64,000 nt of DNA from Fulvia fulva (taxonomy: Eukaryota; Ascomycota; Dothideomycetes; Mycosphaerellales; Mycosphaerellaceae). The stretch is from contig NC_063017.1 of NCBI RefSeq assembly GCF_020509005.1, positions 3,534,001 through 3,598,000 of the forward strand, given 5' to 3'. This document shows positions 41,230 to 51,075 of this stretch, piece after piece. The stretch's first letter is position 1. Every line of letters starts with the position of its first letter. Both the position numbers and the translations under genes were made by a program. Below the pieces are notes generated by a model. That model searched no databases, had not been told where the DNA came from, and saw nothing but the letters and a program-made list of their open reading frames with translations.

Positions 41230-42846
41230 TCAATCCTTCTTACTACTCTTGGCACCATATGCAATCGCCTCAGCAGCTGCAGCGGAAGCGCCAGCGCCTA
41301 GATAGTCTTCCTGACCTGTGAACTCTTCACCTGGACTTGGAGTCAGGCTCTTCTCCCATTCTGACAAAAGATGGCTTGCGGTCCGTCGTAGGGAGCCAAT
41401 TCCCGACTTCTTCAGTGCCGGCCATGGCAGTGCCTCTTTCTTCCCAGACAGATCTCTTGACTCTCGATTTGAGATGCTCCCTGATGTTCGCGGACTTCCG
41501 CTGCCTGACACCGTGGATGATAACGTCATGGCTTCTGAAGCAACGCTGGAAGATGACCCAGACTGCTCCGGACTATCCCAAGTATCCCAGCCATCATTTG
41601 ACGCACCGGACAGCCGCTTGGTCGAGTCCGCCGATCGCTTGTGTTGTCGCGAGACTGCTTGCTTCTTTGTCGATGCCTGCTCCTTCGGTTCAATCGTGGT
41701 GCCATGATCGCTCCAGAAAGACGGGTCTGCGAGATCTGGAAGAGGCGCGGACTTCTTCCTCGGAGCCGGCGGTCTCGCAGCATCTCCACGATCTGGTCCT
41801 ATGCCCAAAGTCGACGAGCTGCGCGATGAGCCTTGTAGACTTCCAATGCTGCCCTGCTTCCGCGCTGCCTTGAGCGTTTGTGCAGAACCTCGCCTTGAGA
41901 TCGGTGGTTGTATTGGTCCAGACTCCTCTCCGACTGTGGCTTGCCGAAGATCTTCCCAAAATGTCCAAAGTCCGTCCTTGAAGTCTGTTGCGACCTTCTT
42001 CCCTGCTCGAAGAAGCATCTCTTGGTCGATCACCGACTGAGCTGCAAGCTTGTCTTGGCTCTCAGTATCCGCCCCATTTGGCGGTACAGTGTGTTCTCTT
42101 GCGCTCGGTCTTACGAGGTCCATGCTCTGCCTCGTTGGATTCTTGAGACTGTCCTTTCGAGGTGGTCGCGGCGGAGGCTGCATCATCGGTATTGAGTGGC
42201 TTGCACTATGCCTGACCGACTCTCTTGCTGGTGATAGGAGAGACAGTGCCCGTGTATGTCGCTGGCCGGGGAATACTGTCCGACTGCTGGGCTTACTAGC
42301 CGAAAGCAGAGCCTTGCGACGTTCCATCTCTTGCTGTAGCCATGCACTTGAGCCATCTTCATCATCTCGGTCGGAGGTCAATGTCGGTGAGGTCTGCAGT
42401 GTCTGAGGCCGTGTCAAACGTTTGGCATCGCCTCGTTTCTTGTTCGCTTCATGCTTCGCCCACTCTCTTTTCAGTCTGGTGAGGTCTGCTTCAGCTCGTT
42501 GCAGCTCTTCCTTGAGCTCGAGCACTCGACGCTCTTGCGCTGCGACGAGATGGAGGAAGTTTCCGTCTGAGGGTCCAGCAGTGGGGTCGTCAATGTCTGG
42601 TGTGCCGTTGACGCATTCTCGGGTTGGCGACGCTGCTCGCACAGGATGGAATGGAGCGGTGGGCTGGACGGGGAACTGTAACGAGAAGCGATTCGACCTG
42701 GTGTGGAAGGCGGGCTCTGACGCCATTGATAACGTCTTCCCATGACTCTGAAAGCCAGGCCTGCCCGTTGACGGCGTGCAGAGCGTTGGGCTCGCCAGCG
42801 ATGCCACATAGTCGGTGTTGTCTGGTTCGCTGGGCATTGCAGCCAT
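41230..42846 (-). CDS. DUF4048 domain protein
   Basis: Uninterrupted 538-aa ORF. The N-terminal third matches the fungal DUF4048 layout: GRPGFQSHGKTLSMASE, RFSLQFPVQP, then a coiled coil VAAQERRVLELKEELQRAEA-DLTRLKREWAKHEA (about residues 100-135). The rest is disordered and rich in Ser/Pro/Arg with possible SH3-ligand PPPRPPRK and a short structured piece GLWTFWEDLRQATVGEE. The C-terminus has WEKSLTPSP. Proteins of this group are cytosolic and uncharacterised. No defect seen. Confidence 0.8.
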   Translation of the reverse strand: MAAMPSEPDNTDYVASLASPTLCTPSTGRPGFQSHGKTLSMASEPAFHTRSNRFSLQFPVQPTAPFHPVRAASPTRECVNGTPDIDDPTAGPSDGNFLHLVAAQERRVLELKEELQRAEADLTRLKREWAKHEANKKRGDAKRLTRPQTLQTSPTLTSDRDDEDGSSAWLQQEMERRKALLSASKPSSRTVFPGQRHTRALSLLSPARESVRHSASHSIPMMQPPPRPPRKDSLKNPTRQSMDLVRPSAREHTVPPNGADTESQDKLAAQSVIDQEMLLRAGKKVATDFKDGLWTFWEDLRQATVGEESGPIQPPISRRGSAQTLKAARKQGSIGSLQGSSRSSSTLGIGPDRGDAARPPAPRKKSAPLPDLADPSFWSDHGTTIEPKEQASTKKQAVSRQHKRSADSTKRLSGASNDGWDTWDSPEQSGSSSSVASEAMTLSSTVSGSGSPRTSGSISNRESRDLSGKKEALPWPALKKSGIGSLRRTASHLLSEWEKSLTPSPGEEFTGQEDYLGAGASAAAAEAIAYGAKSSKKD

Positions 42847-44195
42847 CGTGCTCGATCAGGATCTCAATAGGAATATGCGAGGTTTCATGCCATCGTGAAG
42901 CGTGAGAAGTTGTACATCGACACTGCGGGCAAATGGCAAATAAACAAAGAGTCGCGGAGCAAATAACAATGAAACTCCCTACCGGGCAGAGCACATGGTG
43001 GGAGATGGGGAGGGCTACGAATAATAGAGTTCAGGTGTCGAGGGCATCGGTGGTCGTGGCTCCTGCAGCGCCTGCGACATGCAAATCTCAAGCTGACATG
43101 CATCTCAGACCATCTTCTGACCATCCACATGTCACCACAGCACGTCTGCTTCTATCCCGAGGAGCTCGAAGGCGAACATGCTACCGCTGCCTGTATGCAC
43201 ACCAGAAGGTGCTCTCCATCCGTACCACACGCTGACAGGACAACACGTACCATGCCGAAAAGCAAGACGCTGTCGACCAGCATTGGCTAGCGAGAACGAG
43301 TTGAATGCTCGTCATCCTCTCTGATTGCCCTGGCTGTCACCTCACAATTGTCGAGATTATGGCTCAAATCACTGTCGTCGCTCTCAGATCGGTCAAGCTC
43401 TGCCGGGGGAAGACTTGTCAATCCGTGCATCACCAGAGAAAGATGAAGGTGGCCTTTCGCTTGTCGACTCGGGGTCAAGTTACACTCGACGACGATAATG
43501 ATACTATCGGGTTGAGCAGACCGTTCAGTTGAAGAGGCCACAGGCCCTAGCATTCCATAAGATGCCTCTAGGCAAGATCCATTGCATAGCGTCTTGGCCC
43601 GCTTGGACGCTCGAGTTTGCTTCATAACAAAGGCGACAATACCGCTCCTTCGGACTGCCAGGGCCCCACGCACAGTCTACTCGGCCCCATACCTGGCCAA
43701 ACGGAAAGGAAGGCTCTGGCTGTGCTCTGAAAAGCTTACGTTCTTGCGTTGGACGAGCCTGAATACTCAACATGGCTTTCGATCTTGCGCTTGAGGGCCG
43801 ACAGTGGCTCCTGCTCTAACAACATGCATTAGTCACCTTCCGCTGAACAATACAGCATTTCAAGCGTATGTTGACCCTCGAATGCCGCGACTGACGCACA
43901 AAACGTCAAGCTTTGCGAGGTGAGCACCCAATCGTGAAGGTCGAGTAAAGCATGCACATCAGATCTTCGCTATCTGCAGAACACATTCACAGAACAGACA
44001 GTCAGGGGTGGTCGCATCGAAGCACCAGGTAGCAGGTAGGAAAGCTTCCTCTTGGGACTTAAGTGCTATTGGCACACCACGGCCGTCTTTCTGGACAATT
44101 GGAGCATCGTCTTTCGGCCCGCACGTCTGCTGTTCATCTCTATCTCACCAAGAATGTCGCCAGACGACTCCGTTCTCTCTACATTTAACATGCGT
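42847..44195. other. Gap without a recognisable gene
   Basis: A 128-aa minus-strand ORF (43287-43673) has no motif and overlaps a plus ORF of similar quality; I do not call either. The 5' half of the broken P450 that follows should lie here but cannot be recognised. Confidence 0.45.
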
Positions 44196-45130
44196 TAGGG
44201 CATCGGATGGCGGATCGAGATTTGGAAAAGTCGGGATCTTTCCAGAACTACACCTCCCTCTTTTCAGCACCGTTCAAGCTCTTGGTATCAGGAACGCCGG
44301 CACCGTCATCGAGCCTGCCGTCAGGAAAGCACTGGCCAAGTATCGAAACGTCGATTTCGTCGAGAAGGAAAATCGCAAAGCAGACTGTTTCATGAACAAA
44401 TTGATGAAACTGGAGGAAGAAGGAAAAGTCAACCTCGAAAACCAAATGGACTGCATTGGTGGTAACCTAGCCGCCGGAACAGACACGACTGGCATTACCA
44501 TCTCAGCCTGTCTCTATTACCTCTACCACAATCCCCATATTTTGCAGAAACTCCGCGACGAAATCGACGGAGCGACACAAGAGGGAACAGCCTCCGACCC
44601 CATTCCACGAAGAGAATCTCGGTTACCTCCAATGTGTCATAGCAGAAACTCTCCGCATCCACCCTGCAGTAGGCTACATCTTGCCGCGAGAAGTCCCAGC
44701 AGGGGGCATGGAACTCGGCGGAACATTCTTCCCAGCAGGCGTAAGTCCCATCATCCGCCACCTCTTTCCATTGACCTCCCACTAACCCTCCCACTCCTCA
44801 GACCCACGTCGGCGACTCCGCCTGGGCCCTAAACTACAACCCCGCCGTCTACGGTCCCGACGCCCACGTCTTCAACTCAGACCGTACATGGATCAATTCG
44901 GCTCTGCGAAAAACGCCGCAGCGCAAATGGGCAATTCGTTCTCGTTTGGAGGCGGGAGTAGAACTTGTATTGGGAAGAATGTGAGTCTTTTGGAGATGAC
45001 GAAGGTGGTGCCGCAGATTGTGAGGAAGTTTGAGTTTGTGTTTGCGGATGAGGGGAGGGAGTGGAAGGTGTGGAGTTCGTGGTTTGTGTTTCAGGAGTAT
45101 TGGTGTTATGTTAAAGAGAGGGAGGTGTAG
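44196..45130 (+). pseudogene. Cytochrome P450 pseudogene, 5' truncated and frameshifted (pisatin-demethylase-like group)
   Basis: Only the C-terminal half is present, beginning VGIFPELHLPLF. The I helix is intact (GGNLAAGTDTTGITISACLY). The frame slips near 44590-44615, after which another frame continues with ENLGYLQCVIAETLRIHPAVGY (K helix ETLR) and LPREVPAGGMELGGTFFPAG. A GTAAGT at about 44741 to CAG at about 44802 looks like a real intron. A second slip near 44880 (CAACTCAGACCGTAC) precedes YMDQFGSAKNAAAQ and the intact heme loop FSFGGGSRTCIGKN. The first 200 or so residues are missing. Two frame losses plus truncation make a pseudogene the only sensible reading. Confidence 0.8.
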
Positions 45131-45546
45131 AGCGAGGGCTGATGACAGAGTTGATTGCCGCCGAGCGCTTCGACTTCCTGTCAAAGCGTAGGCCGTCGCT
45201 TTAACGCACTGGCATGTATCTGGATAGCGAGGTCCGATTGATGCCGTTGAGGCTACAGCGCGTCGACGTACGTCGAATTTACGGACACGGTCCTCCAGCA
45301 GCTCTCCAGAAGTGAAGTCGACAGATATAGCGGCGGCAACATAATTTTCCACTAGGCTTTGATGTTGAGTGGGGATTGAGCAGGCTTTGTGGCACTCCAG
45401 TGAGCATCCTGCAAGCAGTATCCGTCCGTACGAAGTAATTTTGGCGCATGGAGATGTCGAGATCATGAATTTGGTGCAAGTTTCCAACGTCAATGCAGAT
45501 TACTCGTGACTGTCCTCCCGCTCAACCCATTCCCGCCAGGCTAATC
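45131..45546. other. Intergenic
   Basis: No gene recognised. Confidence 0.4.
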
Positions 45547-46373
45547 CTAATCACCAATTCCCCCTCGCAACACCACATCACTCGCCTTGCCCTTAGGCCC
45601 ATGCCAAAATGGCATCCCTCCCAAGTTTCCCCCACCCTGCACCGTCAGTCTCTGCACGAACTTCTCCACCGTCAGATTCTCACTTTCGTTCCACCCTCCA
45701 ATCATGTTACCCATCAAAGTCGTCGGCAGTCCACTGAACACTTGAGGGACCTCTACGATCTCCCCGGTCCGACAACCTTGTGCGACGCAATCGAAGCCCG
45801 TCCTGCCGAGCTTGACCTCCGTGGCTGGAGCCGGTAGAGCAACGTACTGCATAGTGAAGTTTGGCGGGCTTTCAGTTTTGAACATCTTGTCTGGCCAGTC
45901 TGGGTAGGTGTCGAAGTTGAAGGGACAGTGGAGGATCACGACGACATGCTGACATTTGCTGAAGAGTGGAGTGTCGAAGGCGCTGAATGGACGCACACCA
46001 ACGACGTGCTCGTGGCATACCTTATCTTTTGGAGGTTTGTGATTGTCAGCCATAAGTCGACTCTACTCAGCTGTCGCTGTACTTACGCATGCCACTTCAG
46101 CTTGGCACATGGGTTAGCGAGATTCGTCGGGTCCTGCAACGCATAGCCACCATAGTAGACGAAAAGTGTATCATGGCTATTGTCAGCAGGTAAGTCTTGG
46201 CCCAAAGCACTCTCCACAATCACGTTTGCTTTCTTGTAGTCGGTTGTTGGCAGCCAGAACTGGTTCACTGTCCAGCCGATTGATCTCAGGGTGGCTGCTA
46301 GAGTGTTGATCTCGTCGAGGAGAGGGGAGTCTTCGAAGCCGAAGAGGAGTGCTCTGACTCTTGGGGAAGACAT
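45547..46373 (-). CDS. Caspase-like-fold family protein of unknown function (paralogue of 5771-6688)
   Basis: Two blocks: 46373-46087 (MSSPRVRALLFGFEDSPLLDE ... KLKWHA) and the block ending at 45547 that begins near MADNHKPPKDKVCHEHVVGV. Matching the paralogue requires GC|GTAAGT at 46086 as the 5' splice site, but the only 3' site that keeps frame gives an intron of about 26 nt, so the join is unresolved: a one-base change may hide here too. Conserved points shared by both copies: IGW....xWLP, (D/E)TxxxYYGG(Y/F)A, WHAD, VCxxHVV, F, xILHCxFN. The spacing of YYGG and HC resembles the His and Cys positions of caspase-type peptidases, but the His is Tyr/Phe. If it is of that fold, it would be a pseudo-enzyme. 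Function unknown. Confidence 0.65.
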
Positions 46374-46635
46374 TGGACGAATTTGATACCAGCTTGGATG
46401 AGGCTGTCATTATTGACGGGTCTTGCGCGGATGTATACTGCTTCCTACGGTTTGCTATTGCTTTCGTGCGGACAAAGTACCAGATTTGCTAGACACGATA
46501 GACGTTATGCGAAAAGATGGTCCAGTATGTCCTCGAACTTGCTGTGGCGTGCTTTGTTGCTCTTACGCCTGCGGTGGTCCAAAGCCATCGCTAAGCGCAA
46601 TTCGGTGCGGAGCAGCGTGCAACTCATTGAATCGA

Positions 46636-47697
46636 TCAGTGGTCGAAGACTCCATAGAACGGATCCAACCACCTTCCCATGATCCACACACAGCCATTGT
46701 CCGTACACACTCGGTCCTGCACTTTAGCATTATTTGCCATTCCTCCATCGACGGTGATGTTGAAGCCCGAATCCGACTGGACAACCTTCGAGCCATCTTC
46801 ATATGTTCCCAGCCCGAATGACAGCAAGTACGATGTCGCCTCGTCATTGCTCTGCTGTGTCGCCTTCTCGTCCGCCCCTCCAGGCAGCACTTCGAATGCA
46901 GCGTTGCTAGGTGCCAGATACACAGTCCTTCTGTTGTCCCCTTCTTTCTCCTCAAACAGCGACAACCGTTCCACCAACTCAGGTTCGTCTTCTTCCAACG
47001 TCTTCCTCAAGGTCGAAAGATTTGGGTTCTCTTTCAGCACATCGGCCATAGTGCCAGAGCGTGTCCTCTTCGGTGGCAGAGCATCAGTCTTCTTGTCAAT
47101 GCCAAAGTACGTCTCAAAGAAGGCCAGCACATTGTCGATCCTATAGATCCCACCATTCGAAGCCGGGACATATCCATGCCCACTCAGATCCAGCGTTGCC
47201 TGCGATGCCCTCATCTTCGCAGACTCCGTCAAACCATCGTTCGTAAAGATATCCCCATCCTCAGCAAACGTCACTGTAAAGCCCTCAACCGCTTCCAACG
47301 TCCTGCCACCGGGGTATGTCAGATCGACGAACGAGTAATTGCCCTGAATGACGTGGCTGCGGAGAACAGCGGCGAGGAGTTCATACGCTGGTGGCGCTGT
47401 CAAAATGTCGATAAACCCGTGGGAAAGACCCTCGAATGCGGAGTTGATGGGTGCGAGGATTGTCCAGCGGCGCTTGTCGCGGTTGTCGTTGAAGCGCTCT
47501 TCGAAGGCGGGAGCTGGGATGCCGGAGTCGCCGCCTGTGGAGGCGAAGAGGGAGTAGAAGGTGCTGAGGTCTGGGGTGTTGCGGAGAGTGGTGAGGACGG
47601 GTTGGAGATCATTCTGGCGAGGCGCAATGGTATGCGCATTTGCCATGCACAGGTGCGAGAGCGATGCTAGCAGTATGTAAAGCCTTGGAGCCGCCAT
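46636..47697 (-). CDS. Secreted protein with two fasciclin (FAS1) domains
   Basis: A 353-aa ORF. MAAPRLYILLASLSHLCMANA is a signal peptide. FAS1 domain one (about residues 28-195): LSTFYSLFAS, RRWTILAPINSAFEGL (the FAS1 H1 box, F/APTNxAF), LLAAVLRSHVIQGNYS (the H2 box, YH motif area), GGIYRIDNVL. Domain two (about 215-340): LSTLRKTLEEDE, TVYLAPSNAAFEVLPGG, TSYLLSFGLG, VWIMGRWLDPF. Secreted adhesion-type protein of cell wall or matrix; no GPI signal at the C-terminus. Single exon and intact. Confidence 0.85.
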   Translation of the reverse strand: MAAPRLYILLASLSHLCMANAHTIAPRQNDLQPVLTTLRNTPDLSTFYSLFASTGGDSGIPAPAFEERFNDNRDKRRWTILAPINSAFEGLSHGFIDILTAPPAYELLAAVLRSHVIQGNYSFVDLTYPGGRTLEAVEGFTVTFAEDGDIFTNDGLTESAKMRASQATLDLSGHGYVPASNGGIYRIDNVLAFFETYFGIDKKTDALPPKRTRSGTMADVLKENPNLSTLRKTLEEDEPELVERLSLFEEKEGDNRRTVYLAPSNAAFEVLPGGADEKATQQSNDEATSYLLSFGLGTYEDGSKVVQSDSGFNITVDGGMANNAKVQDRVCTDNGCVWIMGRWLDPFYGVFDH

Positions 47698-48918
47698 CTT
47701 CGATTGTCCCTTCCTAGTCCTTCCTCGTCGTGCTTCTCAAAGTGGAAGAGTCAATGGTGCAGGTCTGGCGATACTTGATGCTGTGCCTATCAGCATGTTA
47801 AGACCAGTCAACGCTGTCATGCAAACACGGCCAATCAAACCTTGGTGAGATACTTTCCTCGCTCAAACATGGACATGAGCTGAGCTTTGGACACTGATAT
47901 GGTCGATGCCGAGTTCCTCAGTTGCTTGGACGATATATTGGTGGGAATTGACGTTCTATGATCTCCGATCGAGAGACCGAGCCAGACATACATGTTTCTT
48001 ATGTATAATGTGAGGCTAGGTTCCAACAGAGCTCCACAACCTCGAACGACTCCGACTGGGGAGTCCTTGCTCTGCGACGAGTCGACGACCGCTTCTGGTT
48101 GAAGTTCTGGGAGACCTCTTGGGCCGGTAGCAGGCATACTGGTCTTTGTTGATCGGGTCCACGACGTTCAGAGCAATGTGCGGCATTCCGAGATCTCGTA
48201 CCATTCTGATCCATGTCTTTTGCTGATCATGTGTTCTTTCGCGCAGGATATGTTCAAGCAGAGTCTAGGATAGCGTTCAAGATAGAGGTTCAATGGCAAG
48301 CGGCGGACTGGATGACCAAGAGAATGCCAACATCTTGACATGGAGATCCTGCCGCCCTCGCGTGCACTCATTGGCTGCGTGTATCAAGCGGCACTTGATG
48401 GTTTCGTCTATTGGCAACAACCTTGCCCATGTTGTGCATTTATCTACTAGTCGGCATGGTAAGTGCAGAAACAGCAGAGGCAGGAGAGGTGGAAGTCACG
48501 TCGCTGTAGCATACATACCGAGCATGTGTTTTTCATACCATCCATCTCCCCTCGGCCACCTTTCATGATGCGACCTGATATCGTGACTGAATCGAATCTG
48601 GCTCATCGAGCAGCAGCTTCACACTGACACCCGCAACCTCAGCAATCCTCGCCTCGAACATGCCACACATCGTCCTCAGCGTCTCCTTCCCGCCCGCGCA
48701 AGCATCAAAAGTCCCCAGCGATCCCCTTTTTGCTGGCCTTTTGATTCGTCATGAAATGTCTGAACGTGTGAAACGTGCGATGGTGCCGCTCACTCAGCTT
48801 GTCCGCTGCTTGTTGAAAATGCATACTGGCCTATCCTCGTGAAGGCAGAATGGCTTCTTGTGCGCAACGTCTCTGCCCCTGATCAGCGGTAGACTTCGCC
48901 TCGCATGCTCAACGAGGC
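47698..48918. other. Gap without a recognisable gene
   Basis: Small ORFs only on both strands. Confidence 0.45.
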
Positions 48919-49410
48919 TCAAGCTGATACGCCGAGTCCCTCTCCTTCCTGCTTCCCAACCTCGAGAGCATCGACCTCGCCATCACCGCCACACATTACC
49001 GGCAGTGACTGAGGTAAACCCTCCTCAAGCTGCCGTAATCCACTCTCAAACTCATCTACCACCCCACAATACTTCTCCTGCTCCTCATCCGTAAGATTAG
49101 TCCTCCCCAGCTCCCACATCGGGTCATTCAACCAATACACCCACTCCCCGCGATCATACCAACCAATCTCCCTACTCGCCCCAACATCGACCAACATTCC
49201 TCCCACATCCAGCAAAATGTCACGATCCAGCTCAGCGTTGTAGCCCTGTGGATCGAGGAGTCGGATTCGCCCGGCGACAGGCTTGTGATATTGCTCGCAT
49301 TCGATTGAGCAACATCCTGCGAGAAATGGGAATCTGGCAGTTTGTGGTTCGTCGCATGGCCTGCCAGTCATGTCGTAGGATTCGCAAGGGGAGAAGGAGA
49401 GGAGGCGCAT
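48919..49410 (-). CDS. Hypothetical acidic cysteine-containing protein, possibly missing a 5' exon
   Basis: A 163-aa ORF. The sequence is of protein-like composition: CDEPQTARFPFLAGCCSIECEQYHK, RIRLLDPQGYNAELDRDILLDVGGM, WYDRGEWVYWLNDPMWELG, NLTDEEQEKYCGVVDEFE, and an acidic end. Six or so cysteines in the first half suggest a small zinc-binding or disulphide module. The start at ATG 49410 is uncertain; an upstream piece beginning MQLKMCHQTV (about 49490) could be the true N-terminus joined by an intron. No family recognised. Confidence 0.5.
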   Translation of the reverse strand: MRLLSFSPCESYDMTGRPCDEPQTARFPFLAGCCSIECEQYHKPVAGRIRLLDPQGYNAELDRDILLDVGGMLVDVGASREIGWYDRGEWVYWLNDPMWELGRTNLTDEEQEKYCGVVDEFESGLRQLEEGLPQSLPVMCGGDGEVDALEVGKQEGEGLGVSA

Positions 49411-49917
49411 TGCACGGCAGGAGGGTGGACCGCCTGGTACGGCGAGGCAGGCGGTTTATATGCCCACGGTTTGGTGGCACATCTTGAGCTGCATGCGGTT
49501 GAGGGTGAATTTTTTCTGGAGGAGGATTTGGTAAAATGAGACCGAGACGGGAGTTGGTGTGCAGCAGAGCGAAAACTTTCAGGTCGAGATTGCCAGCATC
49601 GTAAGCAAAACATGCTCCCAGTCGGAACCCAGCAGGTGCTGGTAGTAGCTCGAGCAAAAGCTGCAGCCCAATCCACGAGTGCTGCAATTGTTGACACAAA
49701 ACATGCGGCTCCTTCGGGGGCTGGGTTTGGTAAGCTGTGCCTGAATCGCCTCGAGGGCGCGAGACTCAGGCATCAAGGCAGACAATCCACTGAACATCTG
49801 TCATGCAAGCGCACATGACGGAAACCGTGGAGCGAGCGATATCAAGGTGCCCGGCTATGCTCAGCCAGCATTTCCAAGGCATATATCATGTCCGCTCCGC
49901 CTCTGTATCAGTGAATG

Positions 49918-50105
49918 GGCTCTGTGGTGCAGTGGTCAGCACACCTAACACATATGAGGGATCGCTATGGGCTCCTTCGCCTTCGGGCATAGAACCTTCG
50001 GGGGAATCGCCTTCGGGCACCACGGGCACTGGCCTTCCCGTTTATATCACTCCCTCTTCGGAGGGCTGTGTTCAGGAGACCTGCGTTCAAATCGCAGTGG
50101 AGTCG
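49918..50105 (+). tRNA. tRNA-like gene with a long hairpin-rich insert; isotype not determined
   Basis: GGCTCTG pairs with TGGAGTC over the full 7-bp acceptor (three wobbles); D arm GTGC-AGTGGTCA-GCAC; T arm CTGCG-TTCAAAT-CGCAG with a 4-nt variable loop AGAC; discriminator G. The 3' half resembles fungal tRNA-Arg. The anticodon region is abnormal: CCTAACACA pairs with TGTGTTCAGG around a bulged C, and about 105 nt lie between, including several UUCG hairpins (GCC-TTCG-GGC three times, CCCTC-TTCG-GAGGG). No U33 followed by a clear anticodon can be fixed. Either an unusual intron-bearing tRNA or a tRNA pseudogene disrupted by a hairpin element. Confidence 0.55.
49963..50075 (+). repeat. Cluster of UUCG-loop hairpins inside the tRNA-like gene
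   Basis: Repeats of CGCCTTCGGGC and related CTTCGG hairpins fill the anticodon-region insert. The arrangement resembles small mobile GC-rich hairpin clusters known from fungal mitochondrial genomes, but here in nuclear DNA (inference). Confidence 0.45.
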
Positions 50106-50332
50106 TCGCCGTATCTCTTTGCCCTCTCGTGCACATAGTCGTGACGAAAGTGAAAGTCCTGAAGATGATTAGCACAACCGTCCTTCACGACCGCTCATGG
50201 CAACATGAGGGAGAAGATATGCGGCAATGAATACTCCATTCGCACCCCATTCTCGATCCCCCTGCCCCCTTGATTGCCATTCGGGAAACCACAACTTGAA
50301 CCCCAAAACCAGCAAAGCAACAAACCACAACG

Positions 50333-50770
50333 ATGTCCCCAAACCCAACCACGAACCACAACATCAACCTCGCCCTCCAACACGCCCTAACTCGCCCCAT
50401 CGCGAACGACGACTGCCACACCGGCACGACCGGCGACTCCATGTCCGAGCTCAGTGACAGCAGTGCAGGCCGTAGCGCAATCGGAAGTGCTCTTGGCAGT
50501 ACACTTCAATTCGGCACACGTACACCGCATTCAGGAGCTCCAGTTGCGGTGCACTCTCGCCGGCGGGAACCGTTGTTCGGACCAGCAGGGTCTAAGGTCT
50601 ATGCTAGAAATGGATCACAGCTAGTCGCTGCAGTCAACCCGGAGGGGAGAGCCAATGGACCTGACATGTTCCATGATGCTGTCGAGTGTGACGAGGAAAA
50701 GGACGATGGACGGAATGCTATGGCGACGCTTTCGGCTGCAGCGCTAGATGCTGGTAGCGGTGAACACTGA
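50333..50770 (+). CDS. Hypothetical small polar protein, 145 aa
   Basis: ORF beginning MSPNPTTNHNINLALQHALT. Polar, Ser/Gly/Ala-rich with SELSDSSAGRSAIGSALGSTL and a more acidic end (VECDEEKDDGRNAMATLSAAA). No transmembrane segment or signal peptide. It is preceded by a short C/A-rich leader typical of fungal 5' UTRs, and codon use is high-GC. No family recognised; might be a lineage-specific gene or chance ORF. Confidence 0.4.
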   Translation: MSPNPTTNHNINLALQHALTRPIANDDCHTGTTGDSMSELSDSSAGRSAIGSALGSTLQFGTRTPHSGAPVAVHSRRREPLFGPAGSKVYARNGSQLVAAVNPEGRANGPDMFHDAVECDEEKDDGRNAMATLSAAALDAGSGEH

Positions 50771-50973
50771 ACGGGAATGGTGTACGAACCGGAGCGTATG
50801 GTGATTGTGCGTCTCCTGTTTCCGTACGAGTAGCGCTGTGGTCAGTATGGCCGATACGTAACTCGCAATCAAGGGAAGCAGCGAATTTGATTAGTCGTTC
50901 AGGGCATTGAAGTGGTGTGTACACTCGCCTCAGGTCTTTGCGATGCGATATGGATCATTCCAGGGTATACCAC

Positions 50974-51005
50974 CCACCATGCCACCATGCCACCATGCCA
51001 CCATG
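50974..51005. repeat. Microsatellite, (CCACCATG)4
   Basis: Four perfect copies of an 8-bp unit followed by partial CCATG copies, just 70 bp past the 3' end of the BAR gene. Confidence 0.9.
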
Positions 51006-51075
51006 CCATGCCATTTTCATCGCCTCATTAAGCCTTCTCTGCACGTCGCATTGCTGCATCACGCATGTAGGTATC

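Noticed and set aside
43287..43673. 128-aa minus-strand ORF upstream of the broken P450
   Set aside because: Composition not protein-like and no link to neighbours.
50974..51005. 8-bp tandem repeat as a CRISPR-like array
   Set aside because: Unit too short, no spacers; a simple microsatellite in a eukaryotic genome.
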